Notes: generated from the sequence alone by a model not told the origin. Positions 8,537 through 18,578 are shown, counted from the stretch's first letter. The stretch is DNA of 64,000 nucleotides from Chloroflexota bacterium (GCA_902810745.1 CADDYW010000007.1:38856-102855); one strand, 5' to 3'. Program-made: numbers and translations.

Positions 8537-9484
8537 CTACGCTCGACTACGTCGCACACCGTTGCTGAGAGTTACGCCAAGGAGTACGAAGCAAGCGCCA
8601 GCCGCCTGAAGAAGGGTCAAATGCTCGGCGAGCAGTAGCGCTGCGAACGCGACCGCCAGGACCGGACTCAGGTAGCTGTAGATCATCGTATTGCTGGCGC
8701 CGAGAGTATGAAGGGCTCGCGTCCAGAGGGTCTGGGCGACAATGGTTCCGAACACGACGGCGTAGACGACACCGAACCACGCCATCGGGCTCGCGCGGGC
8801 TACGCTCCAATTGCTCACGCCCAACGGACTGAACAGTGCCATCGCGGCCGATCCGAGCAGCATCGACCAGGCCGTCACCTTGAGCGGGCTGTAGTATCGG
8901 AGCAGTGGCACGCCAATCACGTTGTAGGCGGCCCAGGTGCCGGCGCAGCCAATCAGCAGCAGATTGCCGACCGTACTGGAGCTGTCGAAGGCGAAGCCAT
9001 CGGTCTGGATGACCAGGACGACGCCGAAGAGAGCCAGGAGCATTCCGATGACGCGGCGACCAACCAGTATCTCCTGCCCAATTGCCACGGCCATGGTCAG
9101 CGCGAAGATCGGCGAGACGCTCGAGATCAGGGCGGCGTTGGTGGCGGTGCTCCGTTCCAGCCCCGACTGCCAGAGGATCGTGTTCAATCCCATCCCGACG
9201 ACGGCAACCAGCACCATCCGGGGCCAGTGCCGAGCTTCCAGCCCCACGCGACGCTCGACGCGTGACAGGACAGCCATCAGGATCAGCCCGGCCACGAAGT
9301 TTCGTGCCATGCCAATGAGATAGGCGTCGATCTCGGCGATCGCGATCTTCATGGTCGAGACGTTCAGCCCCCAGATGAGCTGGGCGGCAAGGGCAGGCAG
9401 GCTGAATCGGCCGCCAAGCGTGTTCAGGAATGATCTGGCGCGGCGTCCGGGGAAAAACGCTTTCCCCTCGGCAGTTCGTTGCAC
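8537..9484 (-). CDS. EamA/DMT-family transporter
   Basis: About 315 residues with ten predicted membrane helices in two EamA repeats (first repeat from SLPALAAQLIWGLNVSTMKIAIA; second from GNLLLIGCAGTWAAYNVIGVPLL). The drug/metabolite transporter superfamily exports metabolites, amino acids or drugs; the substrate is not predictable. The frame stays open to a TTG at 9532, but that codon lies in a -35 box (see promoter 9506-9532). The GTG at 9484, with GGAGG just upstream, is therefore preferred. The 192 bp between this gene's upstream neighbour (SPFH start 8344) and its own stop show no further gene. Confidence 0.82.
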   Translation of the reverse strand: MQRTAEGKAFFPGRRARSFLNTLGGRFSLPALAAQLIWGLNVSTMKIAIAEIDAYLIGMARNFVAGLILMAVLSRVERRVGLEARHWPRMVLVAVVGMGLNTILWQSGLERSTATNAALISSVSPIFALTMAVAIGQEILVGRRVIGMLLALFGVVLVIQTDGFAFDSSSTVGNLLLIGCAGTWAAYNVIGVPLLRYYSPLKVTAWSMLLGSAAMALFSPLGVSNWSVARASPMAWFGVVYAVVFGTIVAQTLWTRALHTLGASNTMIYSYLSPVLAVAFAALLLAEHLTLLQAAGACFVLLGVTLSNGVRRSRA

Positions 9485-9505
9485 TATCCTCCACCTGAGA
9501 GACGT

Positions 9506-9532
9506 ATTATACGCAATTCGGTCGAACGGCAA
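9506..9532 (-). promoter_or_regulatory. Promoter of the EamA transporter gene
   Basis: On the minus strand TTGCCG (9532-9527), 15 nt, then TATAAT (9511-9506). The start of transcription would be near 9499, 15 nt before GTG 9484. The short spacer lowers confidence in the -35 box; the -10 is perfect. Confidence 0.5.
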
Positions 9533-9655
9533 TGTTGTGACGGCAGACTGGCTGTGCCAGCCTGCCCGCGCGACGAATCACTCGCGGCCCGCGTACGGCA
9601 TGATACGGTAGTCCGTTCGGCACGGGAGTGAGACACCATGGCTGAAATGTTCGGG

Positions 9656-11821
9656 CTACCGCGCCACGTGTTCTGGGTGCAGCCCGGGTAGCTGGATGGT
9701 CAGGCTGCTGTCGGCGCTTCCCGGGACGGTCAGACGGCTGCCATCGGCGCGGTAGAGCCCGATATTCAGCCTCAGGCCTCGCCGGGCATAGTCATCCGGG
9801 AGCCGCAGCGCGAACCGGTCGTCCATGATCTCGCCAGGACGCCAGGTGGAGGCAGGGCGGAGATCAGCCTCGGGGAAATGGTCGCTCTGAGTGATGAGAG
9901 TGCTATTCTGGTCGACGAGGTGGGCGAAAACCTTGATGCTCTGCGAGGGCGTCTCCAGGGCGCGCCAGGACAATGTGACGAGCAGGTACGGCCCGCCCTG
10001 CGCCCGGACGACACTGGCGCGGTAGCTCACCAGCTCGGCCGCAGTACCAAATTTCTGCCCGATCGAGGCCGAGGCGACGACTCGGGGCGCAGCTGGATCA
10101 TCGGTCGCGTAGAGGCTGTAGGTCACATTCTCGACCCAGCGCGAGCTGACCAGGTAGGCGTGCTGATCGAGCCAGACCTCCACGAAATTGTTCGGATCGT
10201 AGTCCGGCGGATGATACTTCACGAACCATACTCCCCGGTAGCGTCTGGTCAGGTCCGCCAGCTTGCGCAGGGTTTGCTCGCTGCTCGCGCCAGGCGCGGG
10301 AAGCTCGAACCAGGGAATGGTCTTGCGGAAGTAGTAGAAGAAGCTGGGGAACTGTGGCGGGCCATTCACGATGACCGCGACGTCCGGCGTGGCTGGCATC
10401 TCGACCGGCTTCTCCGCATCACGCAGATCGCTGCGCCAGTACGTTTGATCGAAGTAATAGTTTTGGAGCGACGACGCCATACCGGCCATCAGCGCGACGC
10501 CCGCGGCTCCCGCCACACCCAGTCGGGCTACCCGCGCGATTCCGATCCACGATCGACGGGCTTCGGTAGATCGCGCCGTCCGCTCGCGGCTGCTTCGCCG
10601 TCGACGTTGCCTTGCATCCCCCGGGCTCGTGAGACCTGACGAGCGAGGCCAGGGCGCACGAATGGCGGCTTCTCGCTGCAATCCGAAGGCAAACGTGCTC
10701 AGACCGGCTGCGACGAGCGCGTACCAGGCCGGGCTGGCGGCCACGAAATAGCGCTCCCAGCCAGGATGGGGAACGAAGGAGACCTCGAAGATCGCCAGAA
10801 CCGGAATCACCAGCAACGCTCCCCAGAAGAGTGACTGGCGCCAGGGGATGCTGATCAGACCTAGCGCGGCGAGGATCAGCGCGACCGCCACGAGCGGCTT
10901 GACCTGTGCCTGGCTGGCGCTCGTTCCGTAGTCGAAAGTGTAGGCGAGCTGGCGAAGAACCGTCGAGAGGGGGACGCCTGCACGACTGACGCTTCCAGCC
11001 TGGACGACCAGACTTGGAGCCACGTAGATGAGCAGCGGGGTAAGCAGCGCGAGCACGCCAATCTGTGCGAGGAGGCAACGGAGAGCCGTTCCAGGCCAGC
11101 GGCGACGATCGGTCAGAAGCCAGGCCGTCGCGGCGAAGAGCGCGAAGCCGCTGAAATAGAAGCTGGCCAGTGCCGATGCCGCGACGACGGCGTAGGCTAC
11201 CCAGAGCCAGCGAGACGAGGCCCGGGGTCTAGCCGTCGCGCCAGGCAGCGGTGTGGTAGGGCGAAGCGGCTCCAGCTCGCCCGCGGTCGTGCTACCTGCC
11301 GGTGTCTCCGGGCCCGCGTCGGCACCTGCGCGAACCAGCAGGTAGATGGCCAGGATCACGAGGGCCGTGACCTGCGCGTAGGTGCGTGTCTCCTGCGCGT
11401 AGTAGATCCAGAACGGCGAGAGCGCCCCGATGAGCGCCGCGATCGTGCCGACCCGACGGCCGAGCGTCGCGCTGACGAGGACGTAGAGCAGCGGAACTGC
11501 CAGGACTCCGAAGATCAGCGAGAGGAACCGAACCGACGTCTCGCCGGACCCGGCGAACGGTATCCAGAAGTGCAAGAGGTAGTAGTACAGGGGCGGGAGC
11601 GTGCCTTCGTGTCTCGTCTTCTCGGTAATCTCGGCGAGTGAGCCGTAGGCACGAAATACGCTGATCGTCTCGTCGCCCCAGAGGCTCTGCGTTCCCAGAC
11701 GGAAGACCCGCAGCCCGAAGCCGGCCAGCACGATCAGCACGACGACGCCGCGCTCGCCGCGCCACCTGGCGGTTTCCCTGGACCCTGGTACTTTCGTTGC
11801 TATGTGTTGCGCGGTACCCAT
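9656..11821 (-). CDS. GT39-like membrane glycosyltransferase (ArnT/PMT superfamily)
   Basis: About 721 residues. After a first helix (VVVLIVLAGFGLRVFRLG) comes SLWGDETIS, the acidic-loop signature of GT-C enzymes that use polyprenyl-phosphate sugars, followed by LPPLYYYLLHFW and YAQETRTYA. Roughly 10-12 hydrophobic segments follow, then a soluble C-terminal domain of about 240 residues (from about 480). Such enzymes move a sugar from a lipid carrier onto lipids, proteins or glycans outside the membrane. ATG 11821 is preferred to an upstream start at 11881 because GGGGAG lies about 10 nt before it. Acceptor unknown; no glycan cluster is adjacent. Confidence 0.75.
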   Translation of the reverse strand: MGTAQHIATKVPGSRETARWRGERGVVVLIVLAGFGLRVFRLGTQSLWGDETISVFRAYGSLAEITEKTRHEGTLPPLYYYLLHFWIPFAGSGETSVRFLSLIFGVLAVPLLYVLVSATLGRRVGTIAALIGALSPFWIYYAQETRTYAQVTALVILAIYLLVRAGADAGPETPAGSTTAGELEPLRPTTPLPGATARPRASSRWLWVAYAVVAASALASFYFSGFALFAATAWLLTDRRRWPGTALRCLLAQIGVLALLTPLLIYVAPSLVVQAGSVSRAGVPLSTVLRQLAYTFDYGTSASQAQVKPLVAVALILAALGLISIPWRQSLFWGALLVIPVLAIFEVSFVPHPGWERYFVAASPAWYALVAAGLSTFAFGLQREAAIRAPWPRSSGLTSPGDARQRRRRSSRERTARSTEARRSWIGIARVARLGVAGAAGVALMAGMASSLQNYYFDQTYWRSDLRDAEKPVEMPATPDVAVIVNGPPQFPSFFYYFRKTIPWFELPAPGASSEQTLRKLADLTRRYRGVWFVKYHPPDYDPNNFVEVWLDQHAYLVSSRWVENVTYSLYATDDPAAPRVVASASIGQKFGTAAELVSYRASVVRAQGGPYLLVTLSWRALETPSQSIKVFAHLVDQNSTLITQSDHFPEADLRPASTWRPGEIMDDRFALRLPDDYARRGLRLNIGLYRADGSRLTVPGSADSSLTIQLPGLHPEHVAR

Positions 11822-12012
11822 CGCGATGGCTCTCCCCGACTGGAAAGGCACGTTCCATCCCGGACCTTCCCTAACGCGCACCGGGTCGGCGGTCGCACTA
11901 TGATACGATACGCCCCCGGTGCCTTCAAAGTGGCGACGTCGCCTGGCAATCCGGTACGGAACATGCCCGGCCGGCGACCGAGACAGCCGATCTTTGGCGA
12001 TGAAGGGGTAGG

Positions 12013-12684
12013 ATGAGCAGTCGCCCGACCGACCAGCACGAGGGAGGGGACGCGGCCCGCGAGGCGCACGAAGAAGAGTTCAATCGGCGGTGGCCCTGGC
12101 TCCTTCCGCTGGCCGCTGGCATCTTCCTGGGCGCGGTCATCTTCGAAGTGTTCCCGGACGCGATCGAGAATACTGGCTCGTCCGCCTGGCTCTGGGGCGG
12201 AGTCGGCCTCGTCGCCTTCGTCCTCATCCGCGATGGTCTGGATTACGTCGGGCAGCACGGCCTGGCGTGGGTCGCGACGCTCGGCATCTGGCTGCACTCC
12301 TTCCTCGAAGGTGCGGTCACCGCGACGAGCTATGGCGTGAGCCTTCTGGTCGGTCTGCTGGTCTCCATCGGACTGATTCTGCACCTGATCCCGGAGGTGG
12401 GGGCGGTGATCGCTCTGCTGACCGCGGCGGGTCTCTCTCTGCAAGAGGCGATTGTCCGTAACGTGATCACCTGGGGCTTCATCATCGTCGGCTTTCTGGT
12501 CGTCTCTCTCTTCCTCCCCGGACTCTCGCGCGCCACGCTGGGTGACGCCCTGGGCTTCGGCGCGGGGGGCTTCCTCTATCTCGCCTATCTGAGCTGGCAC
12601 GAGCACGAGTGGACTCTTCTGCCGAGCCTCGTGTTCGTCGGAGTGGGAGCGCTGGTGATCGCGCTCCTCCGAGCCGTGACGTGA
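12013..12684 (+). CDS. ZIP-family-like metal transporter
   Basis: A 223-residue protein with about seven hydrophobic segments and a His/Glu-rich N-terminus. LHSFLEGAV (about residues 96-104) and LHLIPEVGAV (about 123-132) correspond to the metal-binding HNxxEG and HExPHE motifs of helices 4 and 5 in ZIP transporters, which import Zn, Fe or Mn. GGFLYLAYLSWHEHEW near the C-terminus is also ZIP-like. It starts after GGGGTAGG. It is divergent from the GT39-like gene; the 191 bp between them contain a possible TATGAT (11899-11904) without a clear -35. Confidence 0.65.
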   Translation: MSSRPTDQHEGGDAAREAHEEEFNRRWPWLLPLAAGIFLGAVIFEVFPDAIENTGSSAWLWGGVGLVAFVLIRDGLDYVGQHGLAWVATLGIWLHSFLEGAVTATSYGVSLLVGLLVSIGLILHLIPEVGAVIALLTAAGLSLQEAIVRNVITWGFIIVGFLVVSLFLPGLSRATLGDALGFGAGGFLYLAYLSWHEHEWTLLPSLVFVGVGALVIALLRAVT

Positions 12685-12966
12685 CGGCAACGCGAGACAC
12701 GGCTCGCCGCCTCGATCCGTTCGCGGAGATCTGTCACTGGCTGGCACGCCGACGCGGAGCTTCCTGACGGACGGAGGTCCGCGCCAGGTCTTCGGCCGTG
12801 GCATAGACCTGTGTTATCATCGCAGCAACCCGAATTTCGCGGCAGTAGTCGGGATTCCGGACGGATCGTGTGTTTTGCCACGTGCAGGATCCATCGACGG
12901 GCTCCTTCGGGTACGAGGTCGGCCGAGTGATCTTGCATGCGACTGCAGGTACAGCGAGGAGAAGTC

Positions 12967-14091
12967 ATGTACTTCAAGCAGATCCTCGACGAGCGCAATG
13001 GCTGCGCGTCATATCTGATCGCCTCTCGGCAATCGCACGAGGCAGCCATCGTCGACCCGTCGATCGTCACCGATCAGTACGACGCGTTGCTCCAGGAGCG
13101 TAACTTCACCCTGCGCTACGTCTTCGACACGCACGTGCACGCCGATCACGTGTCGGGGGCGCGTCGGCTGGCGGCGCAGCACGGCGCGACCCTCTGTCTG
13201 CACGAATCGGCGATGGTGCGGTATTCGTTTCGGGGATTGCGGGATGGCGAGGAGCTTACGCTAGGGCAGCTCCGCCTGCGCATCTGGCACACGCCGGGCC
13301 ATCGCCCGGAGATGATCTCAATTCTGGTGATCAACCCGCCGCGGAGTCCGGAGCCGTCGATGGTGCTCACTGGCGACTCGCTCCTGGTCGGCGACGTTGG
13401 GCGTCCGGACTTCGGGGGCGGCGATGCTGCGATGCAGTACGAGAGCTTGAGTCGCCTCCTGCGTCTCCCCGATTGGGTCGCGGTGTTTCCCGGACACTTC
13501 GAGGGACCGTGTGGCAAAGGAATGTGCGGGCGTCCGAGCACGACCATCGGCTTCGAACGTCTCTACAATCCGCTCGCTCGACTGGATCGTGAGCCGTTTC
13601 TCGCGTCGCTCGTCAGCAGCGTGCCCGCTCGTCCGCTCAACATCACGGCGATTGAAGCGACCAATCGGGGATTGGTCGACCTTCCCTGGGCCATGCTGAC
13701 GCTGAACGAATCGGTCGAGGAGGTTGACGTCGACGCGCTGGAGGCACGGTCGCCGGATGCCGTCGTCCTCGACGTCCGTGAGCCGGAGGAATACGCGCAC
13801 GGGCACGTCCCTGGAGCGATCAGCCTGCCGCAAGCCGACGTCGCGACCCGCATCTCCGAGATTCCGCGCGATCGACCGGTGTTCGCAATCTGCCAGGCGG
13901 GAATGCGGTCGCTGCGTGTTGCTCAGTTCTTGAAACAGATGGGGTACGAAAACGTCGTGAGCGTGCGCGGGGGCACCGAGGCCTGGCGTCGACTCGGCAA
14001 GCCGATTACCGTGGAAGACGCGAATATCGCGCAGCACCGTATCGCCGAATCCGACTGGACTCACGCCGGAGTACTGAGCTACAGCATCTAG
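12967..14091 (+). CDS. MBL-fold / rhodanese fusion (persulfide dioxygenase-like)
   Basis: A 374-residue fusion. The metallo-beta-lactamase domain (1-230) has THVHADHVSGA, the second-sphere HTPGHRPE, GDSLLVGDVGRPDF and FPGHFEGPCG, the pattern of ETHE1/Blh-type persulfide dioxygenases. The rhodanese domain (about 265-350) has VLDVREPEEYAHGHVPGA and the catalytic loop CQAGMRS with its active-site Cys. It should oxidise or transfer sulfane sulfur from persulfides. ATG 12967 follows AGGAG at good spacing. The stop codon TAG lies in the CTAG that opens MITE copy 2. The 282 bp upstream show only a possible TTATCAT -10 near 12815. Confidence 0.88.
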   Translation: MYFKQILDERNGCASYLIASRQSHEAAIVDPSIVTDQYDALLQERNFTLRYVFDTHVHADHVSGARRLAAQHGATLCLHESAMVRYSFRGLRDGEELTLGQLRLRIWHTPGHRPEMISILVINPPRSPEPSMVLTGDSLLVGDVGRPDFGGGDAAMQYESLSRLLRLPDWVAVFPGHFEGPCGKGMCGRPSTTIGFERLYNPLARLDREPFLASLVSSVPARPLNITAIEATNRGLVDLPWAMLTLNESVEEVDVDALEARSPDAVVLDVREPEEYAHGHVPGAISLPQADVATRISEIPRDRPVFAICQAGMRSLRVAQFLKQMGYENVVSVRGGTEAWRRLGKPITVEDANIAQHRIAESDWTHAGVLSYSI

Positions 14092-14269
14092 AGCGCGAGG
14101 CGGTATGAATGAGCTGGCAGCCGTCCAATCCCCTCTCCCTTTGGGAGAGGGGAAGGGTGAGGGTCGCAGACCGTGCGCGCGGATCCATGCCCTCACCCCG
14201 GCCCTCTCCCACGGGGAGAGGGAGACAGCCGTCTGCCCGATAGCTCAACCTTTCTGCTCGATGCTATAG
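14088..14269. mobile_element. MITE-like element, copy 2 of 3
   Basis: 182 bp, beginning CTAGAGCGCG and ending CGATGCTATAG, with the same interior as copies 1 and 3 (CTCTCCC/GGGAGAGGGG hairpin, then GGGTGAGGGTC and CCCTCACCCCGGCCCTCTCCC arms). Its first four bases overlap the TAG stop of the MBL-rhodanese gene. It sits between that gene and the convergent metal ATPase. The remaining 109 bp (14270-14378) show nothing further. Confidence 0.75.
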
Positions 14270-14378
14270 AGCGGGGTCGGGGGATCCGGGACCGGCGATG
14301 GGGTCCGGAGGTCACCCGGGGCGCGGCCTCCGGTGCCCGACACCGGTCCAACGTTTCCGCCTGGCTCCGTATACGCCA

Positions 14379-16994
14379 TCAGTCGTGACGCTTCGGCGCT
14401 GCCGTCTCGAAGCGGTTTCGAAACCGCAGGAGCCGCATCCCGTACAGCGTCACGAGCAGCGATGCTCCGGTGTCGGAGAGGATCGCGAGCCAGAGAGTGA
14501 CCAGGCCGGGAACAGTCAGAACCAGGAACGCTGCCTTGATCAGCAGCGAGAACGCGACGTTCTGATGGATCGTGCCAAGTGCTCGCCGCGAGAGATCGAT
14601 CGTGGCGGCAACCTTTCCGAGGTCGTCCGCCATCAGGGCCACATCTGCCGTCTCCAGGGCCACGTCGGTTCCCGCGACCCCCATCGCGATTCCCACGTTC
14701 GCCGCGGCTAGGGCGGGCGCGTCGTTGACACCATCCCCGACCATCGCCACTTTTCCATATCTGGCCTGGAGATCTCGAATGATCGCGACCTTGTCTCCCG
14801 GCAAAAGCCCGGCTCGATGCTCGTCGACGCCCACTGCCTGTGCGATTGCCCGTGCAGTCACCTCGTGATCCCCGGTGAGCATGACGATCCGGTCGATCCC
14901 CACCCGGCGGAGGTCCGCGACCGCTGCCGCGGCACCGGCTCGGAGACGATCCGCGACGGCGACGAGCCCGACGAGTGTCGTGTCGGTGCCGACGACCAGA
15001 ACCGTCTTCCCATCCTGTCGGAGCGCCTGGATCCGATCTTCGACCGCGCTCAGAGACTGCCCCAGGTCCTGGAAGATGCGCGGGCTCCCGACGTAGTAGA
15101 CGCTGCCATCGACCCGCGCGCGGACGCCTTTGCCGGTGACCGCCTCGAAGTCGGCGACCTCATGGGCGTGGGCCAGAGCATCGGCGTGCTCGCTACTCCG
15201 CGCGTCGTGGTGGCTTCGGCGCAGAATTGCCGCGGCCAGGGGATGCTCCGAGCGGCTTTCGATCGCCGCGGCCAGGTGCACGACCTCGGCGGCCGAGAGG
15301 TGATTGAGCGGCACGACGTCGGTGACCTCGGGTCGGCCCATCGTCAGCGTGCCGGTCTTGTCGAAGGCGATCACCCGGAGACGTCCTAGCTCCTCGAGAT
15401 GGGCCCCTCCCTTGATCAGGATGCCCATGCCCGCTGCTCGAGCGATCGCCGAAACGATCGAAACCGGCGTGGAGATCACCAGGGCACAGGGGCAGGCGAT
15501 GACCAGGAGCACCAGTGCGCGATAGAACCACGGCTCGAAGGGCCACCCAAGGACAAGCCACGGTATCGTCGCGAACGCGACGGCACCGGCGATGACCACG
15601 GGCGTGTAGAAACGGGAAAACCGATCGATGAAGCGTTGCGTGGAGACTCGCTGGGATTGCGCTTCCTCGACCAGGTGGATGATGCGGCTGATGGTGTTCT
15701 CGGCAAAGGGCCTGGTTGCCTCGACCTCGAGATAGCCGCGCTCGACGTAGCTCCCCGCGAAGACCTCGTCGCCCACGGACTTCTCGACCGGGAGCGATTC
15801 CCCGGTGATCGCGGCCTGGTTCACTCCAGAGCTGCCGAGGACGACCCGCCCATCGACCGGTACCCTCTCGCCCGGTCGAACCAGCACGACTTCGCCGACC
15901 TTGACGTCTTCGACGGGAACGGTCCGCACGGTGCCGTCGCGCCGGACCCGGGCCTCATTCGGTGCAAGCGCCATCAGCGCTCGAATGGCGCCTCGCGCTC
16001 GGTCCATCGTGTAGCCTTCGAGGGTGTTGCCGAGAGCAAACAGGAAGACGACCGTCGCACCCTCGGACCACTCGCCGATGGCAGCCGCTCCCACCGCTGC
16101 CAGGGTCATCAAGACGTTCATGTCGAGCGTGCGGCTCTTGACGAGTCCGTAGAGACCGCTTCGGGCAACGTGATAGCCTCCCAGGAGCATTGCCGCTGCA
16201 AACAAGACACGCGACGCGAGCACCGGCGCTCCGAGCCATCCGAAAACGAACCCGATGAGGAGCGCGATTCCCGAGGCTGCGGTCAGAAGCGCCCGCCGGT
16301 TGCGGACCCAGAATGAGCGCTCCGGAACGGTCGCGCGGGCATGAACGGTCGTCGCACCGTAGCCGCTCGCTTCGACGACCCGGATAATCTCGTCCGCCGT
16401 GATCGTGGGAGCGTGCTGGACGGTGAGACGGGCCGCGGCGAAGTTGACGCGGGCGGATGCGACGCCGGGGATTGCCGCGACGTTCTTCTCGATGGTGCGG
16501 GCACAATCCGCGCAATCCATCCCGCTGACGTGGAACTCGGAGGGAGCATTCTCGGCGACCGCGGGCGACTCGACGACGCCGTAGCCGAGTCCCTGGATCC
16601 GACCCAGGATGTCTGCCCGGTTTACACTCCCGTTTTCGTACTCCAGGCGCATCGTGCCGCCGGTAAAACTCACCGTGACGAACTCGACGCCTGGAATCTG
16701 CCGCATCGTGGCCTCCAGCTTCGAGGCACAGTCGGCGCAGTCCATGTCGGTTATTTGAAGCACCTCGTGGACGTAACGCGTGGCGATTCCCGCGCCCAGG
16801 TCGCGTGCCAGATCTTCCAGGCGACTCAGCGCAACCGTTTCGGGATCAAACGCGACGGCGAGCCGTGCCCTATCCGGACGCACTTCGACCTGATCGACGC
16901 CCTTGATCTGGGCAAGCGAGTCCCGAAGCCGACCCAGGCAACGCTCGCAGTCGAGGAGAGCCGGCGGCGGGACCGAGATCTCGACTGTTGTCAC
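14379..16994 (-). CDS. P1B-type heavy-metal ATPase (Zn/Cd/Pb exporter type)
   Basis: About 871 residues. Three N-terminal HMA-like domains carry [16 protein letters not shown] and MDCADCART. Eight membrane helices surround the metal site [10 protein letters not shown], typical of P1B-2 (ZntA/CadA) pumps. The actuator loop has [10 protein letters not shown], the phosphorylation site is [11 protein letters not shown], then SEHPLA and [10 protein letters not shown]. It exports divalent soft metals with ATP. The frame extends upstream, but the real start is GTG 16994, with AGGAGA before it and one base after the ArsR stop, so the two genes are translationally coupled. Regulation is by the ArsR repressor. 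Confidence 0.92.
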   Translation of the reverse strand: MTTVEISVPPPALLDCERCLGRLRDSLAQIKGVDQVEVRPDRARLAVAFDPETVALSRLEDLARDLGAGIATRYVHEVLQITDMDCADCASKLEATMRQIPGVEFVTVSFTGGTMRLEYENGSVNRADILGRIQGLGYGVVESPAVAENAPSEFHVSGMDCADCARTIEKNVAAIPGVASARVNFAAARLTVQHAPTITADEIIRVVEASGYGATTVHARATVPERSFWVRNRRALLTAASGIALLIGFVFGWLGAPVLASRVLFAAAMLLGGYHVARSGLYGLVKSRTLDMNVLMTLAAVGAAAIGEWSEGATVVFLFALGNTLEGYTMDRARGAIRALMALAPNEARVRRDGTVRTVPVEDVKVGEVVLVRPGERVPVDGRVVLGSSGVNQAAITGESLPVEKSVGDEVFAGSYVERGYLEVEATRPFAENTISRIIHLVEEAQSQRVSTQRFIDRFSRFYTPVVIAGAVAFATIPWLVLGWPFEPWFYRALVLLVIACPCALVISTPVSIVSAIARAAGMGILIKGGAHLEELGRLRVIAFDKTGTLTMGRPEVTDVVPLNHLSAAEVVHLAAAIESRSEHPLAAAILRRSHHDARSSEHADALAHAHEVADFEAVTGKGVRARVDGSVYYVGSPRIFQDLGQSLSAVEDRIQALRQDGKTVLVVGTDTTLVGLVAVADRLRAGAAAAVADLRRVGIDRIVMLTGDHEVTARAIAQAVGVDEHRAGLLPGDKVAIIRDLQARYGKVAMVGDGVNDAPALAAANVGIAMGVAGTDVALETADVALMADDLGKVAATIDLSRRALGTIHQNVAFSLLIKAAFLVLTVPGLVTLWLAILSDTGASLLVTLYGMRLLRFRNRFETAAPKRHD

Positions 16995-16995
16995 G

Positions 16996-17496
16996 TCAAC
17001 TCTCCTGTCCTCGCCGCGCGGAGTCTGCGCTCGACATAGCAGCGATTGGGCGCTCCAGACGAGCGGGGCCTGGCCCTGCTGGACCGGACGAAACGCCGTC
17101 CCCGTGGGCGAGGTGCTGAAGCGAGATGTCGAGGAGGAAACGCACGTGGTCATCGTCCAGCGCGTAATAGACCCGCTTGCCTTCGCGCCGGCTCTTGACC
17201 AGCTGCAGGGCACGGAGGATCCGCAGGTGCTGGGAGACTGCTGGCTCGGACAGTCCGGTGATCGCGGCCAGGTCACAGGTGCAGAGCTCCTGGTGGAGCA
17301 AGCTGTGGACGATCCGCGCGCGACTGGAATCGGCGAGGGTGCGGAAGATTTCGGCAAGGCGCAGATAGATCTCGTCGTCGAGCAGTGCCTGGCGTCCACG
17401 CTGGACACGCAAAGGGTCGGCCCCATGAACGTCACAGGTCTCGCCGTACGACGCACCGAGCGCCGGTCGCGTCAGTTTGTTCTGCACCTCGTCCAC
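16996..17496 (-). CDS. ArsR/SmtB-family metal-responsive repressor
   Basis: About 166 residues. The winged helix reads [32 protein letters not shown]. Two metal-site signatures are present: ELCTCDLA, the Cys pair in the recognition-helix region seen in CadC/ArsR, and D-x-H-x10-H-x2-H in [17 protein letters not shown], the alpha-5 Zn site of SmtB/CzrA. CDVHG near the N-terminus may add a CadC-like ligand. An ATG at 17532 is in frame but lies within the operator; GTG 17496 has GAGGGGG 5 nt upstream and fits the promoter. It represses itself and the downstream metal ATPase until metal binds. Confidence 0.88.
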   Translation of the reverse strand: MDEVQNKLTRPALGASYGETCDVHGADPLRVQRGRQALLDDEIYLRLAEIFRTLADSSRARIVHSLLHQELCTCDLAAITGLSEPAVSQHLRILRALQLVKSRREGKRVYYALDDDHVRFLLDISLQHLAHGDGVSSGPAGPGPARLERPIAAMSSADSARRGQES

Positions 17497-17523
17497 GTCG
17501 ACCCCCTCGATCTTGATTCGACG

Positions 17524-17541
17524 ATTAAGCATATGCTTAAT
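17524..17541. promoter_or_regulatory. ArsR operator (perfect 18-bp palindrome)
   Basis: ATTAAGCATATGCTTAAT is perfectly self-complementary and AT-rich in a GC-rich genome. It lies just downstream of the predicted transcription start near 17546, where a bound ArsR dimer would block transcription. Confidence 0.7.
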
Positions 17542-17552
17542 GATCCGAGCCG

Positions 17553-17582
17553 ATCATAGCACGTTCCGAGCCTGTCGTGCAA
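17553..17582 (-). promoter_or_regulatory. Promoter of the arsR-metal ATPase operon
   Basis: On the minus strand TTGCAC (17582-17577), an 18-nt spacer, and TATGAT (17558-17553) preceded by TGC, an extended -10. Confidence 0.7.
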
Positions 17583-17659
17583 GATTGCTACGCGCCCGGC
17601 CCGATTATTGCGTGGTTGTGCGACTGATGACTTCTCTATCTCCCCGACGAGGAGTCCGA

Positions 17660-18400
17660 ATGATCCAGCGCGATCTGTTCAAGGCGGCAGTTGCCGAGGG
17701 AGTTGGCACGTTCGCCCTGATCTTCATCGGCGTGCTGGCGGTCTCGGCAGTCGCGGCTGTTCGGGCGCCGGCTGGACTGGCGAATCTCGCGTCGATCGGC
17801 TTCGCTCACGGTCTAACGATTCTGGTGATGGTGGCGGCGCTGGGGGCTGTTTCTGGTGCCCACTTCAATCCGGCGATCACCCTCGGATTCGTGGTCGCGC
17901 GACGGATGGACGTGCTGACTGGCGCCATCTACTGGCTGGCGCAGCTCGTCGGCGCATCGCTCGCCGCATTCGTGCTACTGCCGGTGATCGGGCCGGGCCT
18001 GGTCGCTGCTGGCACGCCTGATCTTGGCCGAGGCGTCGATTTCTGGGCGGGAGTGATCGTCGAGGCAGTCGCCACGTTCTTCCTGGTCCTGGTGGTCTTT
18101 GGCACCGCCGTCGACGAGCGGGCGCCGAAGTCGATCTTTCCAATCGCGATCGGCCTGACGATTGCCCTGGATATCATGGCCATCGCGCCCCTCACGGGCA
18201 GCGCGGTGAACCCGGCCCGTGCCTTTGGACCAGCACTGGCCTCCGGGCACTGGGCGAATCAGCTCGTGTATTGGATCGGACCGCTCCTGGGAGGTGTCGT
18301 CGCCGCGTTGCTGGAAAACTACTTCTTCATCGAGCGGCGACCATCGATTCCACGCGAGCGCGGTGGCCCAACGCCGGAAGAAGAGCGTCGCGCGGCCTAG
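17660..18400 (+). CDS. MIP-family channel (aquaporin)
   Basis: A 246-residue membrane protein with six helices and both pore loops: HFNPAITLG (about residue 74) and AVNPARAFGPAL (about residue 188). The second loop ends in Ala-Arg-Ala-Phe-Gly-Pro, as in water-selective aquaporins, but glycerol transport is not excluded. Start ATG 17660 follows GAGGAG. Its TAG stop coincides with the first bases of MITE copy 3, so the C-terminal end (EEERRAA) may have been set by that insertion. The gene is divergent from arsR. Confidence 0.9.
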   Translation: MIQRDLFKAAVAEGVGTFALIFIGVLAVSAVAAVRAPAGLANLASIGFAHGLTILVMVAALGAVSGAHFNPAITLGFVVARRMDVLTGAIYWLAQLVGASLAAFVLLPVIGPGLVAAGTPDLGRGVDFWAGVIVEAVATFFLVLVVFGTAVDERAPKSIFPIAIGLTIALDIMAIAPLTGSAVNPARAFGPALASGHWANQLVYWIGPLLGGVVAALLENYFFIERRPSIPRERGGPTPEEERRAA

Positions 18401-18578
18401 AGCACCGGGCAGGATGAATAAGCCAGCAGTCATCGAATCCCGTCTGCCGGTGGGAGAGGGTGAGGGCCGGAGGTCCCGCGCGGCGCCACGGACTCACGTC
18501 CTCACCCCGGCCCTCGTCGAGAAGGAGAGGGAGGTAGTCGCCTCCCCGGCAGGTCTACCTTTCTGTGCAATGCTGTAG
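18397..18578. mobile_element. MITE-like element, copy 3 of 3
   Basis: 182 bp, from CTAGAGCACCG to GCAATGCTGTAG, with the same GGGAGAGGGTGAGGGCCGG and CCTCACCCCGGCCCTCG arms as the other copies. The right terminus has diverged (GCAATGCTGTAG for CGATGCTGTAG). It overlaps the TAG stop of the aquaporin gene. The following 285 bp (18579-18863) show no gene. Confidence 0.7.

Noticed and set aside
16995..17456. In-frame upstream extension of the metal ATPase
   Set aside because: It is antisense-frame shadow of arsR; the real start is GTG 16994 with AGGAGA upstream.
4177..18578. CRISPR array
   Set aside because: The repeated element is present in only three widely separated 180-bp copies, without spacers.
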